Assembly (NCBI GenBank): GCA_023379725.1
Contig: JAMCPC010000065.1
Coordinates: forward strand, 1-15,582
Reading direction: 5' to 3'
Source: Actinomycetota bacterium
Lineage (GTDB): Bacteria > Actinomycetota > Acidimicrobiia > Acidimicrobiales > JAMCPL01
Length of the DNA stretch: 15,582 bases
Shown: piece after piece, positions 1 through 7,779 of the stretch
Layout: the number at the start of each line of letters is the position of its first letter
How positions within the stretch are numbered: position 1 is the first letter of the stretch
The notes under the pieces: generated by a model
Database searches by the model: none
Told to the model about the DNA's origin: nothing
What the model saw: the letters and a program-made list of their open reading frames with translations, nothing else
Made by a program: the position numbers and the translations under genes

Positions 1-531
1 AAAGTACCTGAAAGCCTCGATCACACAAGTGATAAGGCCATAGATGTCCATCGAGTCGGCAAACCGTATGTAGCGTCTCCTGGAATAAGAGAGGGTGGCG
101 ACAAAACACGGCAAGTTTGCATTTTTGCCGTCTTTGTTGACAAAGGGAAGGATACCCCAGTCAAACTGGAGTTGCTCTCCTGGTTTTGTCTCGTAGCGCC
201 TTACTGCTACTTGGACGGAGCGTGGAGGACGGATGGAACGTATGAAGTTTCTAAGAGTGGTCTCCTTACCGCTGTAACCGAGTGGAACTATCCGTTCCAT
301 GATAGCAGGAGTGGAAGTAAGCCCACTTTCTACCAGCTCTGATACGGTATCTTTGTATGGGTCCAGCTTGGAGCCTCTCGACTTACGGCTGGTGTTTCCA
401 TACTTTACGCCATCGCGTAAGTACTTTCTGACGGTATTCCTGGAATGTCCTGTTAGCCTTGCTGTTTCGCGATAACCAAGACCTTCCTCTGCTAATTGAT
501 ATATATTCATTAATGACCTGCCTTTCAGCAT
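1..531 (-). CDS. istA: IS21-family transposase IstA, N-terminal 177 residues (partial)
   Basis: This is the N-terminal part of the DDE transposase that cuts and joins the IS21 element ends together with the ATPase IstB. The frame is open from the ATG at 531 to the window edge. Residues about 8-45 form a helix-turn-helix (YQLAEEGLGYRETARLTG, then NTVRKYL). Residues 117-126 (KPGEQLQFDW) carry the first catalytic aspartate, D124, in the standard IstA context. The start is firm: the minus strand has AAGGAGG six bases before the ATG. The rest of the catalytic triad lies outside the window. The homology was read directly from the translated sequence and is strong. No frameshift or stop is seen in the visible part, so the gene may be intact. 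Confidence 0.9.
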   Translation of the reverse strand, partial: MLKGRSLMNIYQLAEEGLGYRETARLTGHSRNTVRKYLRDGVKYGNTSRKSRGSKLDPYKDTVSELVESGLTSTPAIMERIVPLGYSGKETTLRNFIRSIRPPRSVQVAVRRYETKPGEQLQFDWGILPFVNKDGKNANLPCFVATLSYSRRRYIRFADSMDIYGLITCVIEAFRYF

Positions 532-582
532 TGTTACCTCCTTGTGTTTTATTGTTACAAAGAGGGTACTACTTTCCTGGGA

Positions 583-636
583 GGTGGGTCATTTTTATAT
601 TGCTATTGGTGGGTCATTTTTAACCCGCTGCTAACA
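583..636. repeat. IS21 terminal repeats
   Basis: The 15-bp sequence GGTGGGTCATTTTTA occurs exactly at 583-597 and again at 608-622, offset by 25 bp. The outer copy runs into the element tip at 636. Repeated transposase-binding sites near the termini are usual for IS21 elements, so these are probably IstA binding sites. The function is inferred from the family; the repeats are seen directly. Confidence 0.8.
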
Positions 637-812
637 CTATCGTTGTCAAGCGGCGTCATCGACTTGTGCGACTATTCCTGCGTAATTTGCCGGTCATTCC
701 TGTCGTTTTTTGCCACCCCCACTTGGGTGGTCACTCGGTGGTTTGGACCGTCTGGTTCACCTCCTTTCGTAGTCTCATCTCTATCATCCTAGTAGGCATC
801 TTTTTGGGCTGA
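637..812. other. Gene-free scar between the IS21 end and the ImmA/IrrE fragment
   Basis: No coding region is recognised here. From 644 the plus strand reads TGTCAAGCGGCGTCATC, followed by two related blocks, CGACTATTCCTGCG and CGGTCATTCCTGTCG. A TGT start followed by internal repeats resembles another IS21-type end, but no transposase follows it. A small hairpin (CCACCC/GGGTGG) lies at 713-730. The minus strand carries an isolated Shine-Dalgarno-like AAAGGAGGTGA (757-767) followed only by a nine-codon frame. The stretch is best read as debris of several insertions or deletions. Confidence 0.4.
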
Positions 813-1217
813 ATTGTCGAGGCCGCCGAACAAGTCAGAGCGACCTTGCGGTTCGACCCGAGTGAGCGCGGTCACACCTGGTCGGACGCGCTACGAACCC
901 TCATCGACCATGCCGAGGAGCTGGGCGTGCTCGTGATGGTGAGCGGCATCGTCGGCGCCAACACTCACCGCAAGCTCGACCCCGAGGAGTTCCGCGGCTT
1001 CTCCCTCGTTGACAGGCTCGCGCCGCTGGTGTTCGTGAACGGTGCCGACACCAAGGCGGCCCAGATTTTCACGCTCACCCATGAACTCGTCCACCTGTTC
1101 TGTGGAACAGGTCATGTGGAACAGGTCACTGACTGCCAGAGATACTATGATATAGGCCATGATGAATACTCCCGAATGGTGGCCGACATTGTTGGCGGAT
1201 ATTACTGCAGAGCATGA
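813..1217 (+). pseudogene. Truncated ImmA/IrrE-family (DUF955) metallopeptidase fragment
   Basis: This is the middle of an ImmA/IrrE-type zinc peptidase of the kind often fused behind an XRE helix-turn-helix domain in actinobacteria. The frame opens after a stop at 810-812. It reads VEAAEQVRATLRFDP, then EEFRGFSLVDRLAPLVFVNG, then AQIFTLTHELVHLF, in the family order. The HExxH zinc motif HELVH is at 1080-1094. Recognisable similarity stops near 1100; the remaining codons to the stop at 1215-1217 look unrelated and run into the next gene. The N-terminal DNA-binding domain and the C-terminal half are both missing, and no good start or ribosome binding site is present. The G+C-rich composition (41 of 60 bases at 841-900) differs from the flanking DNA and suggests transfer from another genome. 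Such proteins normally cleave a repressor in toxin-antitoxin, phage or ICE regulation; this fragment is unlikely to be active. Confidence 0.75.
1093..1128. repeat. Perfect dyad followed by a 14-bp tandem duplication at a junction
   Basis: ACCTGTTC (1093-1100) and GAACAGGT (1105-1112) form an exact 8-bp inverted repeat with a 4-base loop. TGTGGAACAGGTCA occurs twice head to tail, at 1101-1114 and 1115-1128. This lies where similarity to the ImmA/IrrE family ends and composition changes, 31 bp before the TIGR03084 start. It could be a scar of the recombination event or an operator for the downstream gene; the sequence does not decide. Confidence 0.6.
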
Positions 1218-1968
1218 TGATCTCGATAGAATAGTATCGGTCATCGATGAAGATGAGTGGCTACATCCTACTCCAGCAGAAGGATGGGATGTGCGAGACA
1301 GCATTGGCCACTTGGCATATTTTGATGATGCAGCCAGGAGGGCAGTGGTCGACCCCGCTGGCTTTGCAGCACATGTGGAAGAGGTAATGTCATTGAGCAT
1401 AGATCCCATTGTCGAACATCTTGAAAGAGGGAGGTCTATGAATGGGGCAGGTGTGTTGGCATGGTGGCGAGAGGCCAGAGAGAAGTTGCTTGGTTGTCTT
1501 TCTACGGCAGATCCGGAATCCAGACTTAAATGGTATGGACCGCCAATGGGCATGCGTTCTTTCGTAACAGCCAGATTGATGGAGACCTGGGCGCATGGTC
1601 AGGATGTCGTAGACGCGTTGGGCGTAGTCAGGCAACCGACGGCAAGGCTGAGACATATTGCAGAATTGGGGGTACGTACACGCAATTTTTCGTATATAGT
1701 AAGAGGGTTGGAGCCACCCTTATCGGAGGTAGCGGTTTACCTTGAGGATCCTACCGAGCAAGGTAATACATGGCATTGGGGGCCAGATGATGCATCCAAT
1801 TCTGTTCATGGTACTGCGCTCGATTTCTGTCTAATAGTTACAGAGCGAAGGAATCTTGCCGATGTCTCTCTTGAGATCAAGGGTGACGATGCCCTCGAGT
1901 GGATGAAAATAGCTCAGGCATTTGCAGGGCCTCCGGGACCAGGCAGGCCTCCTCAGTCGTCAGTTTGA
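1159..1968 (+). CDS. TIGR03084-family protein, mycothiol-dependent/DinB-like superfamily
   Basis: This protein of 269 residues belongs to the superfamily of mycothiol-dependent maleylpyruvate isomerases and other DinB-like four-helix metalloenzymes. The N-terminal domain has EGWDVRDSIGHLAYFD (H51) and TARLMETWAHGQDVVDAL (E142, H146), matching the three metal ligands (His, Glu, His) known for the maleylpyruvate isomerase. The C-terminal part has ALDFCLIVTERRNLAD and ends AQAFAGPPGPGRPP, a tail I associate with the TIGR03084 subfamily. The reaction of this subfamily is not established; transfer or isomerisation with mycothiol is inference. ATG codons lie at both 1159 and 1162, and the upstream sequence has only a weak ribosome binding site (ATAGG). 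TATGAT at 1146-1151 could be part of a -10 element, but no clear -35 is visible. The native upstream region may have been replaced when the G+C-rich fragment arrived. The length fits a full-length member. Confidence 0.85.
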   Translation: MMNTPEWWPTLLADITAEHDDLDRIVSVIDEDEWLHPTPAEGWDVRDSIGHLAYFDDAARRAVVDPAGFAAHVEEVMSLSIDPIVEHLERGRSMNGAGVLAWWREAREKLLGCLSTADPESRLKWYGPPMGMRSFVTARLMETWAHGQDVVDALGVVRQPTARLRHIAELGVRTRNFSYIVRGLEPPLSEVAVYLEDPTEQGNTWHWGPDDASNSVHGTALDFCLIVTERRNLADVSLEIKGDDALEWMKIAQAFAGPPGPGRPPQSSV

Positions 1969-2070
1969 TACGAACGGATTACCTCGCTCTCAGCGACTGG
2001 CGTTTTTCGCGCCTCTTGGTGTGGGATGCAAGTCATTTAGTCTGTAGATGACGCCCCTGATCAATTGCGC

Positions 2071-2095
2071 AGCACAGCACAGCGCAGCACAGCAC
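2071..2095. repeat. Pentanucleotide tandem repeat (AGCAC)5
   Basis: There are five units of AGCAC, the third being AGCGC, with a degenerate sixth unit (TGCGC) just before. It sits in the convergent gap between the TIGR03084 gene and the GxGYxYP gene, eight bases past the latter's stop codon. A small hairpin TCGCT-CTC-AGCGA (1984-1996) followed by a short T run is also in this gap but is too weak to call a terminator. Repeat length may vary between strains. Confidence 0.8.
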
Positions 2096-2103
2096 ATGCT
2101 TTA

Positions 2104-3768
2104 CTATACATACTTCAAGATTAGATCGCATAGAGTTGCAAGATTGACTACCTCATATCCTGCGCCCAACTGTTTCATTATCTCTATTGCTGTTTCATAG
2201 GTCGTTTCCCAGGTATCAAGGGCGACGAATACGAATTTGACGTTGCCTGGATAAGCAGGCTCGAAGTTGGCGGTAGTTTGTATGGCATTTACCGTCGGGG
2301 AGATGCCCATACCTCGTACAGAGTTCAGTATAGGTGTGTTGTGTCTCACGCTTACAGCTGGTCTGAATGCTTGAGCAGAGGGGAAGCCCCCATATAAGTC
2401 TATTATGGCTGATGGATGGAGCTCGCTTATGTACTGGTCGATTATGTGTGTAGATGAAGGTAGGATGGTATTGTTATCCAGTATCCAGATAGCTTCCAGC
2501 CCGGTCTCCTCCATTAGAGACTTGGTGGTACGCAAGTATTTTGCCAGGTCGGGCATGTCTGAGGGGTATGCATAACCGGCACCACTTGGTCCCATGATCA
2601 AATTTTCGTTGTCAGTCATGGTAGATGTGTAGTAGGCGAAGGCGCCTGGAGCCAGCTTGTGCAACCATGGAGAGATTGAAAATGCCATTGGAAAATGACC
2701 TCTATTGGGGTCATCCCACCAGGTTGCGCGCAGACGTTGCAGGTTGTAGCTGACGTTATCGCCATCAGATACGCCGAAAGCAACATAAGTGGTATCGGGC
2801 TTGACGGTACTGGTCGTTACTGACCATAGTGGCCGCTTGGCAGTAGCGGGGAAACTCGGGTAGACGCTCAAATTGGTTGCAGTGTTGGTTGCAACAAGTG
2901 CTTTGTTTGAAGCAGAGATGGTCGATACGGAGGTAGCTTCATTCTCTGCAATACCAGTTTTCCGGTAGAGTGCATCATCGTAGTAGAGATATCCGTAGAT
3001 TGTGGAGGTGTGAGGAAAGTAGCCCAGTAGATAGGTCAAAAACTCCAGTTGACCATCTTTCTCGGGGTATAGTTCAAAGGCAAAGCCTTTTGTAGCTACT
3101 ATCCAGTCTCTTAAGGCAGCCCTGACTGTCGATGTATCCAGAATATCTCCAATCCAGGCGGGCGATCCCGTAACATTGATGTTATTTGACTTCATCTGCT
3201 GCAATGCCCATTTATATGCCTGTAAGCCATCAGAGAAGCGTAGGCTTCGCAGGTCCCTCTTGATCGGTAAAGCATATTTTTTTAGCTGGCTACCGTCTAC
3301 CATGCTGGGTGATGCAGGTAGTAACTTATTTGCACCAGATAGGGTGGTTGCAACATTCTGGCTATGCACCGCTATAGTTGGATCCCACACTACCAGACCG
3401 TTTATGTATTTGAGGTACTTTGACAGCATCTGGGTAGGACTAATCTCCTGAGGTTTCATGGGGACTATATCCGACAGCCATAATTTGTCAGTACTCTTTG
3501 TCTGCGGTTCGGAGCCGTTCACCCCCATTAGATAGATGCGGGGATGGTAAGCATTGACGATGCCCTGCAACGATGTGTACAAAAGCTGGTAGTCAGGTTC
3601 GATTTTCTCCATATCGACCACATCAATTACATTGCTCCGATCCGGCGTAGGTATATTTGAGCAGGCGGCCAGAGACATGCCAACCAAACCGGTACCGAGG
3701 ACTGCCCCCGCCTTAACCGTTCCGTTGATAAACTGCCTTCTTGATATATTGTGCAAGTCGTTTTCCAT
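2104..3768 (-). CDS. Tat-exported lipoprotein with GxGYxYP domains
   Basis: This 554-residue protein is predicted to be secreted and anchored to the outer face of the membrane. Residues 8-14 (ISRRQFI) form a twin-arginine motif, followed by a hydrophobic stretch and a lipobox LAAC with C36 as the lipidated residue. The mature part matches the GxGYxYP family: the signature GAGYAYP is at 396-402, SDGDN at 334-338, and the N-terminal region with YQLLYTSLQGIVN (60-72) fits the companion N-terminal domain. The biochemical function of the family is unknown; a role on polysaccharides or glycans is often suspected and is only inference here. The gene is transcribed away from the carboxylase block and shares its upstream region, so the two may be co-regulated. 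No strong ribosome binding site precedes the ATG; the minus strand shows only purine-rich AAAGCAAA. The length suggests an intact protein. Confidence 0.85.
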   Translation of the reverse strand: MENDLHNISRRQFINGTVKAGAVLGTGLVGMSLAACSNIPTPDRSNVIDVVDMEKIEPDYQLLYTSLQGIVNAYHPRIYLMGVNGSEPQTKSTDKLWLSDIVPMKPQEISPTQMLSKYLKYINGLVVWDPTIAVHSQNVATTLSGANKLLPASPSMVDGSQLKKYALPIKRDLRSLRFSDGLQAYKWALQQMKSNNINVTGSPAWIGDILDTSTVRAALRDWIVATKGFAFELYPEKDGQLEFLTYLLGYFPHTSTIYGYLYYDDALYRKTGIAENEATSVSTISASNKALVATNTATNLSVYPSFPATAKRPLWSVTTSTVKPDTTYVAFGVSDGDNVSYNLQRLRATWWDDPNRGHFPMAFSISPWLHKLAPGAFAYYTSTMTDNENLIMGPSGAGYAYPSDMPDLAKYLRTTKSLMEETGLEAIWILDNNTILPSSTHIIDQYISELHPSAIIDLYGGFPSAQAFRPAVSVRHNTPILNSVRGMGISPTVNAIQTTANFEPAYPGNVKFVFVALDTWETTYETAIEIMKQLGAGYEVVNLATLCDLILKYV

Positions 3769-3863
3769 TTTGCTTTGACTGGTCTGTTCAGTTCAGCTGG
3801 TGCTAGTGCTGGCGCTACTGCCTTACCAGGATAGCATGCATGTGATTCAAATATGCGTATAGT

Positions 3864-3940
3864 CCAAGACCCGATCTCCAAAGTCCGATCTCCAAGACCC
3901 GGCATACCACGTATGCTTCATTGGCGAAGCTGGAAACGTG
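3864..3940. promoter_or_regulatory. Repeat-rich divergent regulatory region, candidate operators
   Basis: The gap between the GxGYxYP gene and the carboxylase gene holds two overlapping direct repeat pairs: CCAAGACCCG at 3864-3873 and 3892-3901, and CCGATCTCCAA at 3871-3881 and 3885-3895. These are followed by a nested inverted repeat: CACGT (3908-3912) with ACGTG (3936-3940), enclosing GCTTC? read as TGCTTC with the exact arms GCTTC (3915-3919) and GAAGC (3926-3930). The arrangement suits regulator binding and a short RNA or DNA hairpin. No regulator gene lies in the window. TTGCAT (3944-3949) and TACTAT (3965-3970), 15 bp apart, are a weak possible plus-strand promoter. Confidence 0.4.
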
Positions 3941-3971
3941 AAATTGCATGCGGCAATAGGTCGGTACTATC

Positions 3972-5588
3972 ATGTATAAAAGTACTATGCCTCATATATT
4001 GAATACTAGATTGGATCTTGCGTCAGATACCTTCCGGGAGAATCGAGATGCGATGGAACAGGCTCTTGATGAGTTGAACGAGCAACTGACGCTGGTAAAG
4101 GATGGTGGTGGAGAGCACTATGTAAAGCGCCATCGAGACAGAGGCAAGATGCTCGCCAGGGAGAGGATTGAATGGCTACTCGATAGGGATACGGCTTTTT
4201 TGGAGCTATGTCCCATGGCGGCTTGGGGGACACAGTTTGCAGTAGGTGCCTCGACTGTACTGGGTATCGGAGTAGTCAGCGGAGTGGAGTGCCTGATTAC
4301 GGCCAGCGACCCCACGATAAAGGGTGGAGCATCAAATCCGTATACTATGAGGAAGACCTTCCGAGGTGCTGATATTGCCATGGAGAATCGCCTTCCCACT
4401 ATCAATCTGGTGGAATCTGGCGGGGCAGACCTTCCTACTCAGGGAGAGATATTTATTCCAGGCGGGAGGATGTTCAGGGATCTGACCAATCGCTCTGCCG
4501 CAAAGATGCCTACGGTTGCTCTGGTGTTCGGGAACTCTACTGCAGGTGGTGCTTATATACCTGGCATGTGCGATTATGTCGTGATGATTGACCAGCGGTC
4601 AAAGGTATTTCTTGGTGGACCTCCGCTGGTAAAGATGGCTACTGGAGAGGAATCCGACGATGAAGAGTTGGGGGGAGCTGAAATGCATGCAAAGGTATCG
4701 GGATTGGCAGATTTCTTTGCACGAGATGAAATGGAAGCGATAAGGATGGGCAGGGATATCGTCTATCACTTTAACTGGAAGAAGGAGGGTCCTGGCCCTA
4801 CCATGGAAGCCGACGATCCCCTGTATGATCCCGAAGAGCTCCTGGGTATAGCTTCAGCCGATTTGAGGATTCCGTTCGATCCAAGAGAGGTGATAGCCAG
4901 GGTGGTGGATGGATCGCGTTTCGATGAATTCAAGCCTCTTTACGGTACCAACCTGGTGACCGGATGGGCATCCATTCATGGGTACCCTATCGGCATCCTC
5001 GCCAATCACCAGGGAGTACTCTTCAGTGAAGAGGCCGAGAAGGCTACACAATTCATCCAGCTTGCCAACCAGGTGAATACCCCCCTTCTATTCCTGCAGA
5101 ACACTACCGGGTATATGGTTGGAAAGGTATATGAGCAGGGAGGCATTATTAAAAACGGGGCCAAAATGATCAATGCGGTAGCCAATTCGTCAGTGCCACA
5201 TATTACGATTATTCTGGGTGCGTCATACGGTGCGGGTAATTATGGCATGTGCGGGAGAGCCTACAATCCAAGGTTTCTATTCGCATGGCCGTCAGCACGT
5301 TCATCCGTGATGGGTGCCGCTCAGCTTGCGGGTGTACTGTCCATAGTGGCACGCCAGAATGCTGCATCACGAGGTATAGAATTCGACGAAGAGGCAAACG
5401 AGAATATACGCAAGATGGTAGAGGATCAGATATTGGCAGAGGAAAAGCCATTCTACCTGTCAGCGAGGCTTTACGATGATGGGATCATAGATCCGAGAGA
5501 TACGAGGACCATACTTGGCATTTGCCTATCGGTGGTCGACAATACCGCTTACAGCGGAGGAGAAGGTTATGGCGTATTCCGCATGTAA
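3972..5588 (+). CDS. Acyl-CoA carboxylase beta subunit (geranyl-CoA/methylcrotonyl-CoA type)
   Basis: This is the carboxyltransferase subunit that moves CO2 from carboxybiotin to an acyl-CoA. The 538 residues cover both crotonase-like lobes: N-lobe GNSTAGGAYIPG at 187-198, C-lobe FLQNTTGYMVGK at 374-385 and GASYGAGNYGMCGRAY at 416-431. The last motif and the ending DPRDTRTILGICLS...GVFRM place it in the methylcrotonyl-CoA/geranyl-CoA clade rather than with propionyl- or acetyl-CoA carboxylases. From memory of AtuC sequences it looks closer to geranyl-CoA carboxylase; the AtuA gene two places downstream supports that. The true substrate cannot be proven from sequence. The biotin subunit follows 17 bp after the stop. 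The start is uncertain: ATG 3972 has no good ribosome binding site, and ATG 3987 is an alternative; family similarity begins only at about residue 9. It is probably the first gene of the operon. Confidence 0.92.
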   Translation: MYKSTMPHILNTRLDLASDTFRENRDAMEQALDELNEQLTLVKDGGGEHYVKRHRDRGKMLARERIEWLLDRDTAFLELCPMAAWGTQFAVGASTVLGIGVVSGVECLITASDPTIKGGASNPYTMRKTFRGADIAMENRLPTINLVESGGADLPTQGEIFIPGGRMFRDLTNRSAAKMPTVALVFGNSTAGGAYIPGMCDYVVMIDQRSKVFLGGPPLVKMATGEESDDEELGGAEMHAKVSGLADFFARDEMEAIRMGRDIVYHFNWKKEGPGPTMEADDPLYDPEELLGIASADLRIPFDPREVIARVVDGSRFDEFKPLYGTNLVTGWASIHGYPIGILANHQGVLFSEEAEKATQFIQLANQVNTPLLFLQNTTGYMVGKVYEQGGIIKNGAKMINAVANSSVPHITIILGASYGAGNYGMCGRAYNPRFLFAWPSARSSVMGAAQLAGVLSIVARQNAASRGIEFDEEANENIRKMVEDQILAEEKPFYLSARLYDDGIIDPRDTRTILGICLSVVDNTAYSGGEGYGVFRM

Positions 5589-5605
5589 GAAGGGCTGTGA
5601 TACCT

Positions 5606-7696
5606 ATGCCTGATCCAAGCAGTAGGACGAATAAGATAAATAGATTGCTGATAGCTAATCGCGGCGAGATAGCTAGACGTATAATGAGAAGTGCGCACGA
5701 CATGGGTATAGACTGTGTAGCTGTTTTCTCCGATCCCGATGAGCAGTCACCTCATGTAAAAGAAGCCGATTTGGCAGTGCGTTTACCGGGGAGCTCTGCC
5801 CAAGATACATATCTTCAGATAGATAAGATCATAGAAGCGGCCAGGAAGACCGGATCGGATGCCATACATCCGGGATACGGTTTTCTCTCTGAAGATGCCC
5901 GTTTTGCATCAGCATGCCGTGATGCAGGAATTACTTTCGTCGGACCATCACCTGAGGTCATATCCGCCATGGGTTCAAAACTCGCAGCAAAAGATACCAT
6001 GTCAAAGGCGGGGGTACCAGTATTGCCAACAGTTACGATTGGAGTACGAGCTGCAGAGGAACTTGACAGCTCGGATTTCGTAGACGACCTACTTGCACGG
6101 TCCACTCAGCTGACTTGGCCGGTCCTGGTAAAGGCATCGGCTGGTGGCGGTGGGCGAGGCATGCGTGTGGTAGAGAATTCCGAGGACTTGGTCGAGTCCG
6201 TCAAATCGGCTATCAGGGAAGCCACCTCAGCCTTTGGTGATGGAACGGTATTTCTCGAACCTTACGCTATCGATCCGAGGCACATAGAGGTACAGATAGT
6301 GGGGGACAGTCATGGTAATGTCATTCATTTGAATGAACGCGAATGCTCGATTCAAAGAAGGCATCAAAAGATTATTGAAGAGAGCCCATCTCCTGCGGTC
6401 AGTCCAGAACTGCGCAAAGCGCTCTGCGATGCGGCTGTTACTGCGGCGAAGACCATAGGCTATGTAGGTGCAGGAACGGTTGAGTTTATCCTGCTACAGG
6501 ATGGGTCGTTCGCTTTTTTGGAGGTAAACACCCGTATCCAGGTAGAGCACCCGGTTACTGAGTTGGTCTGTGGGGTAGATATAGTGAGACTACAACTCGA
6601 GATAGCCCAAGGCCAGCCACTGTCTGTCATGGATGCATCCATACATGGACATGCTATAGAGGTAAGGCTTTATGCAGAAGATGCTACCAAGGATTGGCAG
6701 CCTTCTACGGGTACGTTGCGCCGCTTCGAGGTTCCCGACATACGCGGAATACGTGTCGATTCAGGTGTCGAGAACGGTTCTACAATCAGTCCATTTTATG
6801 ATCCAATGCTTGCCAAGATAATATCGTATGCAGATACACGTGAAACGGCTATGGAAATACTTGCAGATGCTCTTAAGCGTTCCAAAATCCATGGAGTCAC
6901 CACTAATCGGGATTTGTTGATTGCGATTCTCAACCATCCGGAGATGATCGAGGGTAAGATAGATACTGGTTTCTTGGTACGCCATGCACCTCAGGAGCTT
7001 GGAAGGTCTGCTGTAGATGGAGATCGACTTGAGTTGTATGCTCTTGCAGCAGTACTGGCACGACAGGCTCTTAGGAGGGAGCATGCCAAGGTGCAGCGCC
7101 TCGTACCGTCAGGATGGCGCAATATGTCTACTCAGCCACAGTCTACGACCCTTGAAAGCAACGATGGCAATACTATTTCGGTCGGGTACGAATTCGATCG
7201 CTACGGTAGCCATGCCGATCTCTTTATAGACGGTGATAAGAGGGAAGATATATTATATGTGTCTGCTACTCCTGAATTAGTTGTCCTCGAACACAATGGA
7301 GTGTTGCAGCGCTTTGACGTGGATATAGATATAGATACCCAAGATCGTCTGGTCGGCTCCATCGGTGGCTGCATAGAGGATTCAGTCGTGCATAATATCT
7401 ATGTAGATAGCTTTGATGGTTCTGCGGTATTCAAGGAGTCTGAGCGTTTCCCGAGTAGCACACACGAATTGGAGGTAGGTTCCCTGGATGCTCCGCTTCC
7501 GGGGACGGTCATCAAGGTACTTGTTGTTGAAGGTCAGCACGTAGGGGAGGGAGAGTTGCTGTTTGTCCTGGAGGCGATGAAGATGGAGCACGAAGTGCGT
7601 TCTCCCTCTGAAGGACAGATCACTTCGTTGTACGTCGGAGTCGGGGACCAGGTCGAGGCGGGTAAAATTCTCGCTGTAGTCTCAGATGATGAATAA
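5606..7696 (+). CDS. Acyl-CoA carboxylase alpha subunit: biotin carboxylase plus biotin carrier domain
   Basis: This subunit of 696 residues uses ATP and bicarbonate to carboxylate its own biotin, then hands it to the beta subunit. The biotin carboxylase part begins INRLLIANRGEIARRI (11-26). It has the ATP-grasp glycine loop SAGGGGRGM (178-186), ECSIQRRHQK (246-255), EVNTRIQVEHP (306-316, with E306, N308 and R310) and GHAIEVRLYAED (348-359, R354 matching the catalytic Arg338 of E. coli AccC). The C-terminal biotinyl domain has EAMKMEH, with the biotin-accepting K659. Between them lies the poorly conserved region that joins the domains in MCC/GCC alpha chains. I chose ATG 5606 because similarity starts soon after; AAGAAGG lies 12 bases upstream. 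GTG 5597 in the same frame is an alternative. All catalytic motifs are intact, and pairing with the neighbouring beta subunit is near certain. Confidence 0.93.
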   Translation: MPDPSSRTNKINRLLIANRGEIARRIMRSAHDMGIDCVAVFSDPDEQSPHVKEADLAVRLPGSSAQDTYLQIDKIIEAARKTGSDAIHPGYGFLSEDARFASACRDAGITFVGPSPEVISAMGSKLAAKDTMSKAGVPVLPTVTIGVRAAEELDSSDFVDDLLARSTQLTWPVLVKASAGGGGRGMRVVENSEDLVESVKSAIREATSAFGDGTVFLEPYAIDPRHIEVQIVGDSHGNVIHLNERECSIQRRHQKIIEESPSPAVSPELRKALCDAAVTAAKTIGYVGAGTVEFILLQDGSFAFLEVNTRIQVEHPVTELVCGVDIVRLQLEIAQGQPLSVMDASIHGHAIEVRLYAEDATKDWQPSTGTLRRFEVPDIRGIRVDSGVENGSTISPFYDPMLAKIISYADTRETAMEILADALKRSKIHGVTTNRDLLIAILNHPEMIEGKIDTGFLVRHAPQELGRSAVDGDRLELYALAAVLARQALRREHAKVQRLVPSGWRNMSTQPQSTTLESNDGNTISVGYEFDRYGSHADLFIDGDKREDILYVSATPELVVLEHNGVLQRFDVDIDIDTQDRLVGSIGGCIEDSVVHNIYVDSFDGSAVFKESERFPSSTHELEVGSLDAPLPGTVIKVLVVEGQHVGEGELLFVLEAMKMEHEVRSPSEGQITSLYVGVGDQVEAGKILAVVSDDE

Positions 7697-7779
7697 TTTC
7701 TGCCTGGGTGTGGCCCAATAGTGCTATAGGGGTAAGATTCGTTATGGGGGTGGGATTTTAGATGTGCTGTAAAGTGATA

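Larger units (their letters stand above)
1..636 (-). mobile_element. IS21-family insertion sequence, istA-side end (partial)
   Basis: This is the end of an IS21-type element that continues beyond the left edge; istB and the other end are not visible. The outer boundary is placed at 636: read on the minus strand, the element begins TGTTAGCAGCGGG, which fits the TGT start typical of IS21 ends. A 15-bp motif containing TGACCCACC occurs twice inside the end, as expected for the multiple terminal repeats of this family. The istA gene starts 105 bp inside the boundary. Target-site duplication cannot be checked because only one end is present. Confidence 0.85.

Noticed and set aside
544..792. 82-codon plus-strand frame over the IS21 end and the scar
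   Set aside because: It crosses the IS21 terminal repeats and the insertion boundary and has no ribosome binding site or homology.
1093..1112. Possible LexA/SOS box
   Set aside because: The arms are oriented GTTC-N4-GAAC, the reverse of the GAAC-N4-GTTC box of Gram-positive LexA.
891..1553. 220-codon minus-strand frame across the ImmA/IrrE fragment and TIGR03084 gene
   Set aside because: It is antisense to two recognised plus-strand sequences of different origin and resembles no family.
1984..2006. Hairpin TCGCT-CTC-AGCGA followed by a short T run, considered as a terminator for the TIGR03084 gene
   Set aside because: The stem is only 5 bp and the T run is separated from it by six bases.
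2071..2095. Short repeat considered as a CRISPR array
   Set aside because: The units are 5 bp with no spacers; it is a simple tandem repeat, and no cas gene is present.
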